Shown here: positions 1 through 7,571 of the stretch, piece after piece
Layout: every line of letters begins with the position of its first letter
How positions within the stretch are numbered: position 1 is the first letter of the stretch
Origin: CAZGYE01 sp964530165
GTDB lineage: Bacteria; Planctomycetota; Planctomycetia; Planctomycetales; Planctomycetaceae
Length of the DNA: 17,426 bases
NCBI GenBank assembly: GCA_964530165.1
Contig: CAZGYE010000094.1
Location: 1 to 17,426, forward strand
Direction: 5' to 3'
Translations under genes and position numbers: made by a program
Notes under the pieces: model-generated
The model's input: the letters and a program-made list of their open reading frames with translations, nothing else
Told to the model about the DNA's origin: nothing
Database searches by the model: none

Positions 1-63
1 CGTTGTGTATTCGGCACGATGAATCCAGCAGACTGCGTCACGCGTGCCGATCAGCGTCATCAT
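1..63 (-). CDS. Possible start of a further minus-strand gene, cut by the left edge
   Basis: Two adjacent ATG codons on the minus strand (61-63 and 58-60) open a frame that stays open to the window edge and begins MMTLIGTRDAVCWIHRAE. It lies 40 bp after the stop of the ~630-aa gene and on the same strand, so it could be the next gene of that run. No Shine-Dalgarno sequence is visible before it and only about 21 codons can be read. I do not recognise a family. It may be a chance open frame. Confidence 0.3.
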   Translation of the reverse strand, partial: MMTLIGTRDAVCWIHRAEYTT

Positions 64-103
64 ATTGCCGGCCACGCGGGTTCGCAACTTGCAGCCGAAC
101 TCA

Positions 104-1993
104 TCACGCTTTGCGGATGAAGTGGGCCGCGTAGCTGCGGACGTGTTGCCCGTTGAGCACGTGGAACATCCGCAACTGGCCGATGGTTTCTTGACTGAAG
201 CGGCTCAGGGGGATGTGGATGAGTTTCTTGCCGCGGCTTTTGGCCAGACGTCGCCAGCCGGCTCCGGGCGGCGCGTGGCTCAACAGCGCAATGTGCGGAA
301 ACTCGCTATGGTGGCAGGCGGCCGCGATGAGCCGTTCTTCCAGCGTGTCGGCGAAGTCGAAGCGCGGGTCGCGCCAGATGTCCGGGATTCCTCGCGGCGG
401 AAAGAGAAACATGGCCCCGCCGTAAACGGCCAGCGCCACGCCGGGGCCCACCAGTTGCGAATGGAAGTCGGTCGCGAACAGAGCGAGGGTCGATTCGTCG
501 TGGTGCTCGGCGTGCCAGGTGATCCGCCACGGATAGTCTCGCGGATCCGCGGGTGAATCGAACAGCATGACGACACAATCGAGGCGTGCGCGATTCGGCG
601 GAAAGACCTTCACGTACAGATCGCCGGTGTGCCAGTTCCGCAAAGTTTCGCGGATGTCCAGCCCGTCTTTGAGGCTGGCGCTGAACTTCTCGCTGCGCGC
701 CAGGTCGCTGCCAATGAGTGCCAACGCCGTGTCCTTTACGTGCGTGCGGAACTGCTCGATGGCGACGTCTTCGGGCGGCCAGCTACATTGCCGAAACGGG
801 TCCCAGCGCATTTGCCATTGCTGCTGCTTGAGTTTCGGCGGGGGCGGCTTCAGTTGACAACTTCGCCAGGAGACGGGATGTCCCGGCAGGCGGTTCTTCA
901 GCTCCACGACGTCCGAGTCGTCGGGCGGACGACCTTCGTCGATGCCCATGCGAAACGTCTCGAAGGGAAGCAATGCCGTGTAGGCGTACCGGCCGGCCGT
1001 CTCGGCCAGATGGACTGCGAACTGGTCGCCGGCAATCTGCTGGGCCGCCACCACCAGCGTGTAGAGGTCGGGCCGGATGCGGCGCTCGACCAGCGTCAGG
1101 TTGCGGACGTATTGAAAGTAAACCGACAGCCGCTTGGGTGTGATCTTGCGGGCCAGCGATTTCAGTTCCGATTGGTAGTGGTCTCGGGCCGCCAGCAGCA
1201 TCTCCTTGATGCCGTCGATCGACAGGTTCTCATCGTCGTCCAATTCCGCGCGGGCCCGTTCATACAATGCGGTGATGTAGGGCAGCTCGCCCAGCAAGAA
1301 GACCAACGTCCGCGGATCGACGGCGTACAGACGTGTCTCGTCGACCGGGTCGTCATCGGCGGTCGGCTCGATTTGGTCGAAGTAGGCTTCCTTGATCCAC
1401 GGCCAGTCCGTCAGCGAGCAGACGAGCAGAATCGAGCGGAACCGCCTTTCCAGCTCTCGCAGCCGATGGGCCATGGCAATCACGCGGTCCCTGGGCTGAC
1501 CGGCCGGCAGACGTGGAATTGCGGGCAGCACGGCAGCGGCGAACCGATCGGCGGTCACCTTCTTGAGCGCATAGGGGTCGGGCAGAACGGCCGAGATGCT
1601 CTGGAAGCGTGCGGTTTCCAGATCGATGAACGCCCGCGGCATCCGCTCCTGCAGGGCGATCCGCAGGGCCGCAATGACCCCCTGACAAGGGTCGATGGGC
1701 ACGTAACTGAAAACGCGGTCTTCCTCGGCGTGTGAATCGTCGGCGTCCGCATCGGGAGACCACGGCTGGTCCGCGTAAGACCGCGGCTCCTCCTGCACGA
1801 CGATGGTGATATTCGGCAGGTGGTGGATGGCCCGTTCGACGTCGTCCTGAAACGACGGCGGTAGCGGGACCGCCAGGCAGTCGAAGTGATGCGAGAGCAT
1901 CACCCGCCGGACCTCGACGGCAAAATCCCCGCTGCCGTGAATGATCGGCAAGACTGTAATGTTCGGGCTGATCTTCAAGAAGTCGGAAAGCAT
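104..1993 (-). CDS. Uncharacterised ~629-aa protein next to a MoxR ATPase
   Basis: No function is recognised with confidence. I chose the ATG at 1993 (MLSDFLKISPNITVLPI) over the ATG at 2095 because the 34 extra residues are encoded by two repeats, the end of a 158-bp dispersed repeat and a GGAATTC array. No strong ribosome site precedes either start. The first ~150 residues read as alternating strands and helices: a motif like IIHGSGDFAVEVRRVM, then LAVPLP, ITIVVQEE, YVPIDP and FIDLET. This recalls the TraB/ChaN (Tiki) fold and DUF5682, which I remember as travelling with MoxR ATPases; that is weak inference. An acidic loop (DADADDSHAEED) follows the QEE segment. The C-terminal third includes ARLDCVVMLFDSP and LALFATDFHSQLVGPGVALAVYGGAMFLFPPRGIPD. 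There is no signal peptide, so it is probably cytoplasmic. It follows the MoxR gene on the same strand after a ~240-bp gap filled mostly by repeats. Confidence 0.75.
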   Translation of the reverse strand: MLSDFLKISPNITVLPIIHGSGDFAVEVRRVMLSHHFDCLAVPLPPSFQDDVERAIHHLPNITIVVQEEPRSYADQPWSPDADADDSHAEEDRVFSYVPIDPCQGVIAALRIALQERMPRAFIDLETARFQSISAVLPDPYALKKVTADRFAAAVLPAIPRLPAGQPRDRVIAMAHRLRELERRFRSILLVCSLTDWPWIKEAYFDQIEPTADDDPVDETRLYAVDPRTLVFLLGELPYITALYERARAELDDDENLSIDGIKEMLLAARDHYQSELKSLARKITPKRLSVYFQYVRNLTLVERRIRPDLYTLVVAAQQIAGDQFAVHLAETAGRYAYTALLPFETFRMGIDEGRPPDDSDVVELKNRLPGHPVSWRSCQLKPPPPKLKQQQWQMRWDPFRQCSWPPEDVAIEQFRTHVKDTALALIGSDLARSEKFSASLKDGLDIRETLRNWHTGDLYVKVFPPNRARLDCVVMLFDSPADPRDYPWRITWHAEHHDESTLALFATDFHSQLVGPGVALAVYGGAMFLFPPRGIPDIWRDPRFDFADTLEERLIAAACHHSEFPHIALLSHAPPGAGWRRLAKSRGKKLIHIPLSRFSQETIGQLRMFHVLNGQHVRSYAAHFIRKA

Positions 1994-1996
1994 TGG

Positions 1997-2031
1997 TCTT
2001 GAGTTCGGAATTCGGAGTTCGGAATTCAGAT
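1997..2031. repeat. Short GGAATTC/GGAGTTC repeat array
   Basis: Alternating units close to GAGTTCGGAATTCGGAGTTCG are followed by GAATTCAG. The array belongs to the same family as those at 8684-8760 and 9680-9760, here with the TTC form rather than the TGC form of the unit. It lies immediately upstream of the chosen start of the ~629-aa gene and, with the adjoining 158-bp repeat, produces a spurious N-terminal extension (NLNSELRIPNSRP). Each unit is nearly self-complementary, so the transcript would form small hairpins near the ribosome-binding region. Confidence 0.75.
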
Positions 2032-2051
2032 TTAGGGAATCCGTAAGATCT

Positions 2052-2209
2052 GTAACACTTTGGCCGTCTGGAGCAACTTCCTCACAACAGTGCATTTCGT
2101 GGGAAGCGGAGGATTATTAGGAAACCAGGAAAGTAGGAATGTCGGGAATCGTCTTTCTCCTGTCTTCCTGGATTCCTAATTTCCTCATCACTGCATTCGG
2201 CTAAACAGT
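2052..2209 (-). repeat. 158-bp dispersed repeat, copy A
   Basis: The minus strand of this segment matches the plus strand of 5307-5464 over 158 bases without a gap and with about 10 mismatches (roughly 94% identity). The copies are therefore inverted relative to each other and 3.1 kb apart. Inside are two arms of about 22-23 nt starting GAGGAAATTAGGAATCCAGG and GAGGATTATTAGGAAACCAGG, which pair imperfectly around a ~33-nt loop. The remaining ~60 bp (from ACGAAATGCACTG to AAAGTGTTAC) is outside the hairpin and just as conserved. It encodes no transposase and I see no clear target duplication, so it looks like a non-autonomous element or a genomic repeat family. It separates the MoxR ATPase gene from the ~629-aa gene. 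Confidence 0.88.
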
Positions 2210-2220
2210 GACCAAGATCT

Positions 2221-2240
2221 TTCATTCCGCATTCAGAACT
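2221..2240. repeat. Remnant of the short GGAATGC repeat at the ATPase gene end
   Basis: The bases ATTCCGCATTCAGAACTC read as one and a half units of the family seen at 9720-9760. They overlap the last codon and stop (2233-2235) of the MoxR-type gene, so the present stop may have come from repeat insertion. It is short enough that chance resemblance cannot be excluded. Confidence 0.4.
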
Positions 2241-3192
2241 CGTCTTCGTCTTCTTCCTCCTCGTCGAAATCGGGATGCATGGGGTCATCCGGCGAGAAGA
2301 AGAAGTCGCCCAGCCCCATGGGGACAATGTCGCCGCCGAGGGTTTGGCTCTTTTTTTCCGCCAGGGCGTCGAGGTCCAGCGCGTCTTGGCCGAGGCATTT
2401 CTCCAACGATTCCCGCCACGCTTCGTCCTTGCTCAATGGGTGCTCGGGGTCCTGGGCGATCCGCTTCAGTGCGTAGCGGAGCACGTTGATGCCGTCACGG
2501 GTGGAGAAGTCCAGCTTCAGCTTGTGCGATTCCTGCAGGAACTCGACGGTCAGGCTGAGCATGTCGTCGGCGGCGAACGGCAGGTGATACTCCAAGATCG
2601 CCAGTTCGTCATCGCGGCCGGGGTGGTTCAACAACAGCGTCGGCTGCAGCCGGCTGAGGATGTAGTCGGGAATCTCGTAGGTCGACTCGTCCTCGTTCAT
2701 GGTGACGGCGCAGCGGAAGTCCCGATGGGCCGGGACGGTGACGCCCGCGATGATCGACTCGACGTAGCGGCGATGATCCAACAGCGGGGCGAGACTGGCC
2801 CACGACTTTTCGTTCATGCGGTTGCCTTCGTCGAGTACGCAGATGCCGCCCCGCAGCATGGCGGTCACCAGCGGCGAGGCGTGATAACGAATCGTCCCTT
2901 TCTCGCCCAGCACCGGCGTGACGAGCAGGTCTTCCGGCCGAGTGTCCGCCGTACACTGATAGATGTAAAGCTCCTGCTCGCGGGCCCGCGCCCCGGCAAT
3001 GGCCAGAGTGGTCTTGCCGATCCCCGGAACGCCGGTCAGCCGGGGAGTCAGCGGCAGATCCTTGTCGTCGACGACCACCCAGCACGCCAGCACCTGCTTG
3101 AGCACTTCGCGCTGGCCGATCCACGGGCCGTCCGAGGTGTCCGGCTGGCTCAAATGCAAACAGACTCCACCGATTTCAACTTGCTCTGCCAT
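2233..3192 (-). CDS. MoxR-family AAA+ ATPase
   Basis: A AAA+ ATPase of about 319 residues, of the MoxR type that remodels partner complexes, usually with a VWA-domain or other adaptor protein. Visible motifs: Walker A GVPGIGKT (54-61, K60), Walker B GICVLDE (116-122, D121 and E122), sensor 1 in CAVTMNED (N166) and the arginine-finger segment ILSRLQP (R181). The C-terminus is very acidic (DFDEEEEDEDEF). I start at the ATG at 3192 (MAEQVEIGG), 11 bp after the stop of the 79-aa gene; a TTG at 3201 would add three residues. The tight spacing argues for co-transcription with the 79-aa gene and ilvB. No VWA gene is in the window; the partner may be the ~629-aa protein downstream or lie beyond the left edge. 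The substrate is unknown. Confidence 0.9.
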   Translation of the reverse strand: MAEQVEIGGVCLHLSQPDTSDGPWIGQREVLKQVLACWVVVDDKDLPLTPRLTGVPGIGKTTLAIAGARAREQELYIYQCTADTRPEDLLVTPVLGEKGTIRYHASPLVTAMLRGGICVLDEGNRMNEKSWASLAPLLDHRRYVESIIAGVTVPAHRDFRCAVTMNEDESTYEIPDYILSRLQPTLLLNHPGRDDELAILEYHLPFAADDMLSLTVEFLQESHKLKLDFSTRDGINVLRYALKRIAQDPEHPLSKDEAWRESLEKCLGQDALDLDALAEKKSQTLGGDIVPMGLGDFFFSPDDPMHPDFDEEEEDEDEF

Positions 3193-3203
3193 CGCTCGCA
3201 ATG

Positions 3204-3443
3204 CTATCGAAGTTCTTGGTACAGGCGTTCGACGTCGGCCACGGTGACGGTGATCTCCCTGGTGAAACCAGTGTGGGAGCGCTCATAGTGGATCTTTGCC
3301 ATCTGGGCCGGTCTCTGATGAACTTCCTTGGACAACCACGCGCGGTCATCGTCCGAGAGTTCGCCGATTTCGGGGTCGAAGAAGGTCCGCGTCTCCATCA
3401 CCAGCGATTCCAGCCGCGGATCATATTTGTTGTAGCCTGCCAT
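3204..3443 (-). CDS. 79-aa hypothetical protein between ilvB and the MoxR ATPase
   Basis: A small soluble protein with no signal peptide or membrane segment. It begins MAGYNKYDPRLESLV and ends VTVADVERLYQELR. It is rich in charged residues and probably mostly helical after the first 20 residues (ELSDDDRAWLSKEVHQRPAQ). AAAGGA about a dozen bases before the ATG at 3443 supports the start. It begins 29 bp after the ilvB stop and ends 11 bp before the ATPase start, so it looks like a true operon member. I do not recognise the family. Its place directly before the ATPase suggests a partner or adaptor role, which is inference only. Confidence 0.72.
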   Translation of the reverse strand: MAGYNKYDPRLESLVMETRTFFDPEIGELSDDDRAWLSKEVHQRPAQMAKIHYERSHTGFTREITVTVADVERLYQELR

Positions 3444-3472
3444 CGATGCCGCGTCCTTTCACTCCGGCAAGG

Positions 3473-5251
3473 TCACTCGGTAATAATGTCCCGCACGGTT
3501 TTGCCGCTGGGGATCATGGGCAGCACATGTTCCTGATAGGGACAAATGACGTCGAGCAGGTACGGGCCCTCCTCGGCGAGCATTTCGGCCAGCGCCTCCG
3601 GGTACTGGGCCTTGTTGCGGACGTGACGGCCCTTGATACTGAACCCCTGGGCAATTTTGACGAAGTCGGGGTAGGTCGTCTCACGGTGCGTGCCGTCACC
3701 CCGGCCGACTGCTTCGGGGTCGTCGATGTGACCCAGATAGGTGTGAGCACGAACTCCTTGCATGAAGCGGTCTTCCCACTGCATCACCATGCCGAGGTGC
3801 TGGTTGTTCAACAGCAAAATTTTGACCGGCAGCTTCTCGCAGTAAAGGGTTGCCAATTCCTGAATGTTCATGTGCATCGAGCCGTCGCCGTCGATGTCGA
3901 TGACCAACCGGCCGGGATGAGCCGCTTGCGCCCCCATGGCGGCCGGCAGACCGAAACCCATCGTGCCCAAACCGGAACTGCTCAACCAGTGCCGGGGCTT
4001 GTTGAACCTGTAAAACTGGGCCGCCCACATCTGATGCTGGCCGACGCCGGTCGTGATGTACGGTTCCCGGTCGTTCGTCTGCCGCCAGAGCTCGTCGATG
4101 GCGTACTGAGGCAGAATCTCATCGCTTCTCTCGGAGTAACACAACGGGTACTGCTTCTTCCAGGCGGCGATTTTCGCGATCCAATCCTTGGTGTCCGGAA
4201 CGTCGTCGTCGGTGATCGCCGCGTTCAAGGCGACCAGTGCGTCCTTCAGGTCGGCGACGATCGGAATGTGGGCCTCTTTGTTCTTATGGATTTCGGAGGG
4301 GTCGATGTCAATGTGCACAATCTTTCCGTGTCTGGCGAACTCTTCCAGTTTGCCGGTCACGCGATCGTCAAAGCGGACGCCGAATGCCAGCAGCAGATCG
4401 GCCTCATCGACGGCGAGGTTGGCAGAGACCGTCCCGTGCATGCCCAGCATGTGCAGCGAAATTGGATGATCGGTGGGGAATACACCGAATCCCATCACAG
4501 TGGTCGCCACCGGTATGCCGGTCGTCAGCGCGAATTTGCGCAGCTCCTCGGACGCCTCGGAAATGACACAGCCCCCGCCGACGTACAGAATCGGCCGGCG
4601 ACTGCGGCGGATGGCGGCAATCACCTGCTTGATCTGCTCCGGGGCCGCCGCGAACGTCTCGGGGTGGTAACCCGGCAGGTACACCGGCGGGTCGTAATCG
4701 GGCTCCTCGTCCATCGTGGTCAGTTGCACGTCCTTGGGGAAGTCGATGAGCACCGGTCCCGGGCGACCGGTCTTCGCGATGAAAAACGCCTCCTTGACGA
4801 TCCGAGCCACGTCGGCCACATCGGTGATCATGTAGTGGTGCTTGGTGATGGCCCGGCTGACTTCGACCATCGGCGTTTCCTGGAACGCGTCGCTGCCGAT
4901 CACCGACTGCGCCACCTGCCCGGTGACGGCCACCAGGGGCACGCTATCGAGCTTGGCGTCGGCCAACGCGGTGACCAGATTCGTTGCCCCAGGCCCGCTG
5001 GTCGCCATGCAGACGCCGACCTTGCCCGTACTACGCGCCACACCCTGTGCGGCAAATCCACCCCCTTGTTCGTGGCGCGGCAGAATCGTGCGGATTTTGT
5101 CGCTCGCCTTCACCAGCGCCTGATGCAGGGGCATACTGGTCCCCCCCGGATACGCGAATACCTGTTCGACGCCATGACGCACCAACGATACGACCAGGAT
5201 CTCCGCTCCGTTGACGGTCCGTCTTTTCGTCTGTTTGTCGACGGTGGCCAC
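3473..5251 (-). CDS. ilvB: Acetolactate synthase, large (catalytic) subunit
   Basis: Joins two pyruvates, or pyruvate and 2-oxobutyrate, into acetohydroxy acids, the first shared step of valine, leucine and isoleucine synthesis. At 592 residues it is of normal length. Visible: N-terminal TPP-domain segment VFAYPGGTSMPLHQAL (31-46), catalytic glutamate E61 in RHEQG, SGPGATNLVT (85-94), the FAD-domain segment FDDRVTGKLEEFA, GLGTMGFGLPAAMG (427-440), and the TPP/Mg motif GDGS with N462 and NNQ (482-484). GMVMQWEDRF (487-496) matches the biosynthetic rather than the catabolic class. The start is a GTG at 5251 with ACAGGAA upstream. No regulatory subunit gene (ilvN/ilvH) or ilvC follows, which is unusual for a classical ilv operon. 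Repeat copy B ends about 55 bp before the start, so the promoter may lie in or next to it. Confidence 0.96.
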   Translation of the reverse strand: MATVDKQTKRRTVNGAEILVVSLVRHGVEQVFAYPGGTSMPLHQALVKASDKIRTILPRHEQGGGFAAQGVARSTGKVGVCMATSGPGATNLVTALADAKLDSVPLVAVTGQVAQSVIGSDAFQETPMVEVSRAITKHHYMITDVADVARIVKEAFFIAKTGRPGPVLIDFPKDVQLTTMDEEPDYDPPVYLPGYHPETFAAAPEQIKQVIAAIRRSRRPILYVGGGCVISEASEELRKFALTTGIPVATTVMGFGVFPTDHPISLHMLGMHGTVSANLAVDEADLLLAFGVRFDDRVTGKLEEFARHGKIVHIDIDPSEIHKNKEAHIPIVADLKDALVALNAAITDDDVPDTKDWIAKIAAWKKQYPLCYSERSDEILPQYAIDELWRQTNDREPYITTGVGQHQMWAAQFYRFNKPRHWLSSSGLGTMGFGLPAAMGAQAAHPGRLVIDIDGDGSMHMNIQELATLYCEKLPVKILLLNNQHLGMVMQWEDRFMQGVRAHTYLGHIDDPEAVGRGDGTHRETTYPDFVKIAQGFSIKGRHVRNKAQYPEALAEMLAEEGPYLLDVICPYQEHVLPMIPSGKTVRDIITE

Positions 5252-5306
5252 TTGATTGTTCCTGTCTCAACTTCAAGGCGCGCACAGAAAACCTATCGAT
5301 TTTGTA

Positions 5307-5464
5307 ACTGTTTAGCCGAATGTAGCGATGAGGAAATTAGGAATCCAGGAAGACAGGAGAAAGACGATCCCCGACATTCCTGCTTTCCTGGTTTCCTAAT
5401 CATTCTCCGTTTACCACGAAATGCACTGTCGTGAGGAAGTTGCTCCAGACGGCTAAAGTGTTAC
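5307..5464 (+). repeat. 158-bp dispersed repeat, copy B
   Basis: Inverted partner of 2052-2209, the same length without gaps. The hairpin arms are 5330-5351 and 5385-5407, with an additional inner pairing CAGGA (5354-5358) with TCCTG (5378-5382). An open frame of about 42 codons (LAECSDEEIRNPG to PRNAL) runs through both copies; of the nine differences in that frame five are synonymous, which is not strong evidence of coding. It sits between the divergent ilvB and CRTAC1-like genes, within the ilvB upstream region. Confidence 0.88.
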
Positions 5465-5718
5465 TCGATTTTTAGTGTAGCGACTGTCGGGCCAGATTAC
5501 GAGACCGGCCTTGCCGGCCCGGGGGCGATCAGTTTTTCAAGATGGAAAGAGTTTCGAGATTCGTCCCGGGCGGCACGCCCTGACGCAAGCAACGGCGTGG
5601 TCACGACCTGCGCCACGCCCATCCCTGCGGTCTGGGCGTGCCACACTTCGCCATTGTGAAAAAGTGACCGGCTCCGACTGAGCGCCTGTTCGGAAAGGTT
5701 CTGCGTCTTTCCGAGTCA
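5465..5718. other. Intergenic stretch with short hairpins, no gene seen
   Basis: No convincing coding frame lies between repeat copy B and the promoter. The stretch has two small palindromes. CCGGC-CTT-GCCGG near 5502-5514 is followed by a short T run about 20 bases later. A perfect 8-bp stem CACGCCCA (5614-5621) pairs with TGGGCGTG (5633-5640) around an 11-base loop. The words GGCACGCC and GGGCGTGCC recur nearby (5572-5643), suggesting a decayed repeat unit. Neither palindrome follows a plus-strand gene, so a terminator role is not supported. Confidence 0.5.
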
Positions 5719-5746
5719 TTGACAACACCCGGAAGCGGACTAAAAT
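5719..5746 (+). promoter_or_regulatory. Sigma70-type promoter for the CRTAC1-DUF3179-radical SAM operon
   Basis: TTGACA (5719-5724) is a perfect -35 box. It is followed after 16 bases by TAAAAT (5741-5746), a near-perfect -10 box. Transcription would start near 5753, giving a leader of about 37 bases to the ATG at 5790. AAGGAG near 5758-5763 looks like a ribosome site but is about 25 bases before that ATG, and no in-frame start sits at normal spacing from it. Confidence 0.65.
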
Positions 5747-5789
5747 TCCTGTAAAAATAAGGAGCTTTTATTCAGCCGAGCGACGGTTC

Positions 5790-7571
5790 ATGCCTTTCGA
5801 CAGAAAATGGGCGATGCTCGTGCCGTTGGTAGCCGTGATTCTGGCGGCGGCCGTCTGGCAATCATGCACATTCTGGAGCAACACGGCGCGAGGTAGGGGA
5901 GCGGTGTCCGGCTCTCGTGTAAAATTTGCCGCAGTACACGACCAAGCCGGAATTCGATTTCAGCACTTCGACGCGTCGCGCGGTTCTCTGTTGCCCGAGG
6001 ATGTGGGTTCAGGCGCCGGTTGGGCGGATTACGACAACGACGGCGACGAGGATCTGTATCTCGTGAATTTCGCCGGCCCATTCTTGATGGACGAGGTGGA
6101 GCTGGCCAAACGGCCGGGCAATCGACTGTACCGGAATGATGGTGACGGCCGATTCGTCGACGTCACCGCCGAGGCGGGTGTCGGTCACGTCGGCTGGGAC
6201 TACGCTTGCCTGTGGTTCGATTACGACAACGATGGTTGGATCGATTTGGCCGTCACGCATTACAACGGCGTCATCCTCTATCGCAACCGAGGCGACACGA
6301 CGTTCGAGGAAAAGACGCAGGAAGCTGGGCTGTCCGACATTCGCCGCTTTCTGCTGGGTATGACCGCCGGCGACACTGATCGCGACGGCGATCTGGATCT
6401 GTACCTGTGTGGATACGTGACCTTCGACCGTGAGAAGGCGAAGCACCGGCCTCTAGTCAGCGGCCGGCCCGCAGTCTGGACGAATCCCGTTTCCTATTCC
6501 GCCCAGCCGAATGTTCTGCTGAGGAACGAGGGCAACGGTGTGTTCACGGACGTTACCGAATCGGCGGGAGTCGCCGATGCCCGAGGCAAGAGTATGCAGG
6601 CGTTGTTCTGCGACTTCGACAACGATGGCTGGCCGGACCTGTACGTTGGCAACGACGTGGCAACCGCCGACGCGCTGTTTCACAACCAGCACGACGGCAC
6701 CTTCATCGACGTCGCCATGCCGGCCGGAACGTTCGACCTGCGGGCGGGTATGGGGCTCTCCGTGGGCGACGTTTGGCACCGCGGCTGGATGGACCTGTTT
6801 GTCACGCACTGGGTCGCCGAAGACCACGCGCTTTGGAAGAACACGACTGAGAACATGCGGCAACCGGACCTGCCGATCGCGTTTGAGGACGTCAGTCCGG
6901 CGACGGGCCTTCTCGCTGCCAAACCTCCCGCCACCGTGGGCTGGGGCACGGGCCTGTTCGATTTCGACAACGACGGCCATCTGGACCTGATGGTCGTCAA
7001 CGGCAGCACCATCGAGGATGAGCTGACGCTGGAAGTTCTCGAAGATCCCAAGCTCATCCCTCAGCCGTCGCAATTGCTCCGTAACGATGGAGAAGGCCGC
7101 TTCGCCGACGTCAGCAGAAGCGCCGGCGAGTTCTTCGGCGAACACCTGGTCTGTCGTGGATTGGCGTTTTCCGACTACGACGGCGATGGACGAATGGATG
7201 CCGCTGTGCTCGTCCATAACGGGCCGGCGACTTTGTTGCACAACGTCACGCCGCGGGCCGGACATTGGTTGCAGGTCAGGCTGAAAGGGACACAGAGCAA
7301 TGCGTTCGGCATCGGGGCCCGGGTGCGGGTCGAGGCCGGCGATCTCGTGCACAGCAGCCAGTGTGTGCTCGGTTCAAGCTATCTGAGCTGCAACAGTGCG
7401 TGGCAGCATTTCGGCCTCGGTGATGCGACCGAGATCGAAACGCTGGAAATTACTTGGCCCAGCGGAGCGGTCAGTCGACTCGAAAAACTTCCAGCCGACC
7501 AGATCATCACTGTGACGGAACAGCCGCCGGAAGGCCTGGTTCCTGGAAATCGAGGAGATCGAGCACTATGA
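5790..7571 (+). CDS. CRTAC1-like FG-GAP/VCBS repeat protein with ASPIC/UnbV C-terminal domain
   Basis: A 593-residue extracytoplasmic protein anchored by an N-terminal hydrophobic segment (about residues 8-25, MLVPLVAVILAAAVW). Calcium-binding loops of the DxDxDGxxDL type recur at about residues 80 (DYDNDGDEDL), 144 (DYDNDGWIDL), 195 (DTDRDGDLDL), 275 (DFDNDGWPDL), 391 (DFDNDGHLDL) and 462 (DYDGDGRMDA), indicating a beta-propeller like integrin alpha chains. Residues ~490-580 (GHWLQVRLKG, GIGARVRV, WPSG) form the ASPIC/UnbV domain. Such proteins are abundant in planctomycetes; their molecular role is unknown, with adhesion or binding usually proposed. It begins after a good promoter. Its TGA overlaps the ATG of the DUF3179 gene as ATGA (7568-7571), so the two are probably translationally coupled. 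Confidence 0.93.
   Translation: MPFDRKWAMLVPLVAVILAAAVWQSCTFWSNTARGRGAVSGSRVKFAAVHDQAGIRFQHFDASRGSLLPEDVGSGAGWADYDNDGDEDLYLVNFAGPFLMDEVELAKRPGNRLYRNDGDGRFVDVTAEAGVGHVGWDYACLWFDYDNDGWIDLAVTHYNGVILYRNRGDTTFEEKTQEAGLSDIRRFLLGMTAGDTDRDGDLDLYLCGYVTFDREKAKHRPLVSGRPAVWTNPVSYSAQPNVLLRNEGNGVFTDVTESAGVADARGKSMQALFCDFDNDGWPDLYVGNDVATADALFHNQHDGTFIDVAMPAGTFDLRAGMGLSVGDVWHRGWMDLFVTHWVAEDHALWKNTTENMRQPDLPIAFEDVSPATGLLAAKPPATVGWGTGLFDFDNDGHLDLMVVNGSTIEDELTLEVLEDPKLIPQPSQLLRNDGEGRFADVSRSAGEFFGEHLVCRGLAFSDYDGDGRMDAAVLVHNGPATLLHNVTPRAGHWLQVRLKGTQSNAFGIGARVRVEAGDLVHSSQCVLGSSYLSCNSAWQHFGLGDATEIETLEITWPSGAVSRLEKLPADQIITVTEQPPEGLVPGNRGDRAL

Noticed and set aside
629..1735. Plus-strand open frame of 368 codons opposite the ~629-aa gene
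   Set aside because: It has low-complexity, Arg/Gln/Val-rich composition typical of antisense frames, and the minus-strand frame is longer with better protein character.
3296..5434. Long plus-strand open frame of 712 codons
   Set aside because: It lies antisense to ilvB, whose catalytic motifs are complete. It also runs through repeat copy B at its end. This is a GC-rich shadow frame.
5500..5540. CCGGC hairpin followed by a T run as an intrinsic terminator
   Set aside because: No plus-strand gene ends upstream of it, the stem is only 5 bp, and the T run is about 20 bases away.
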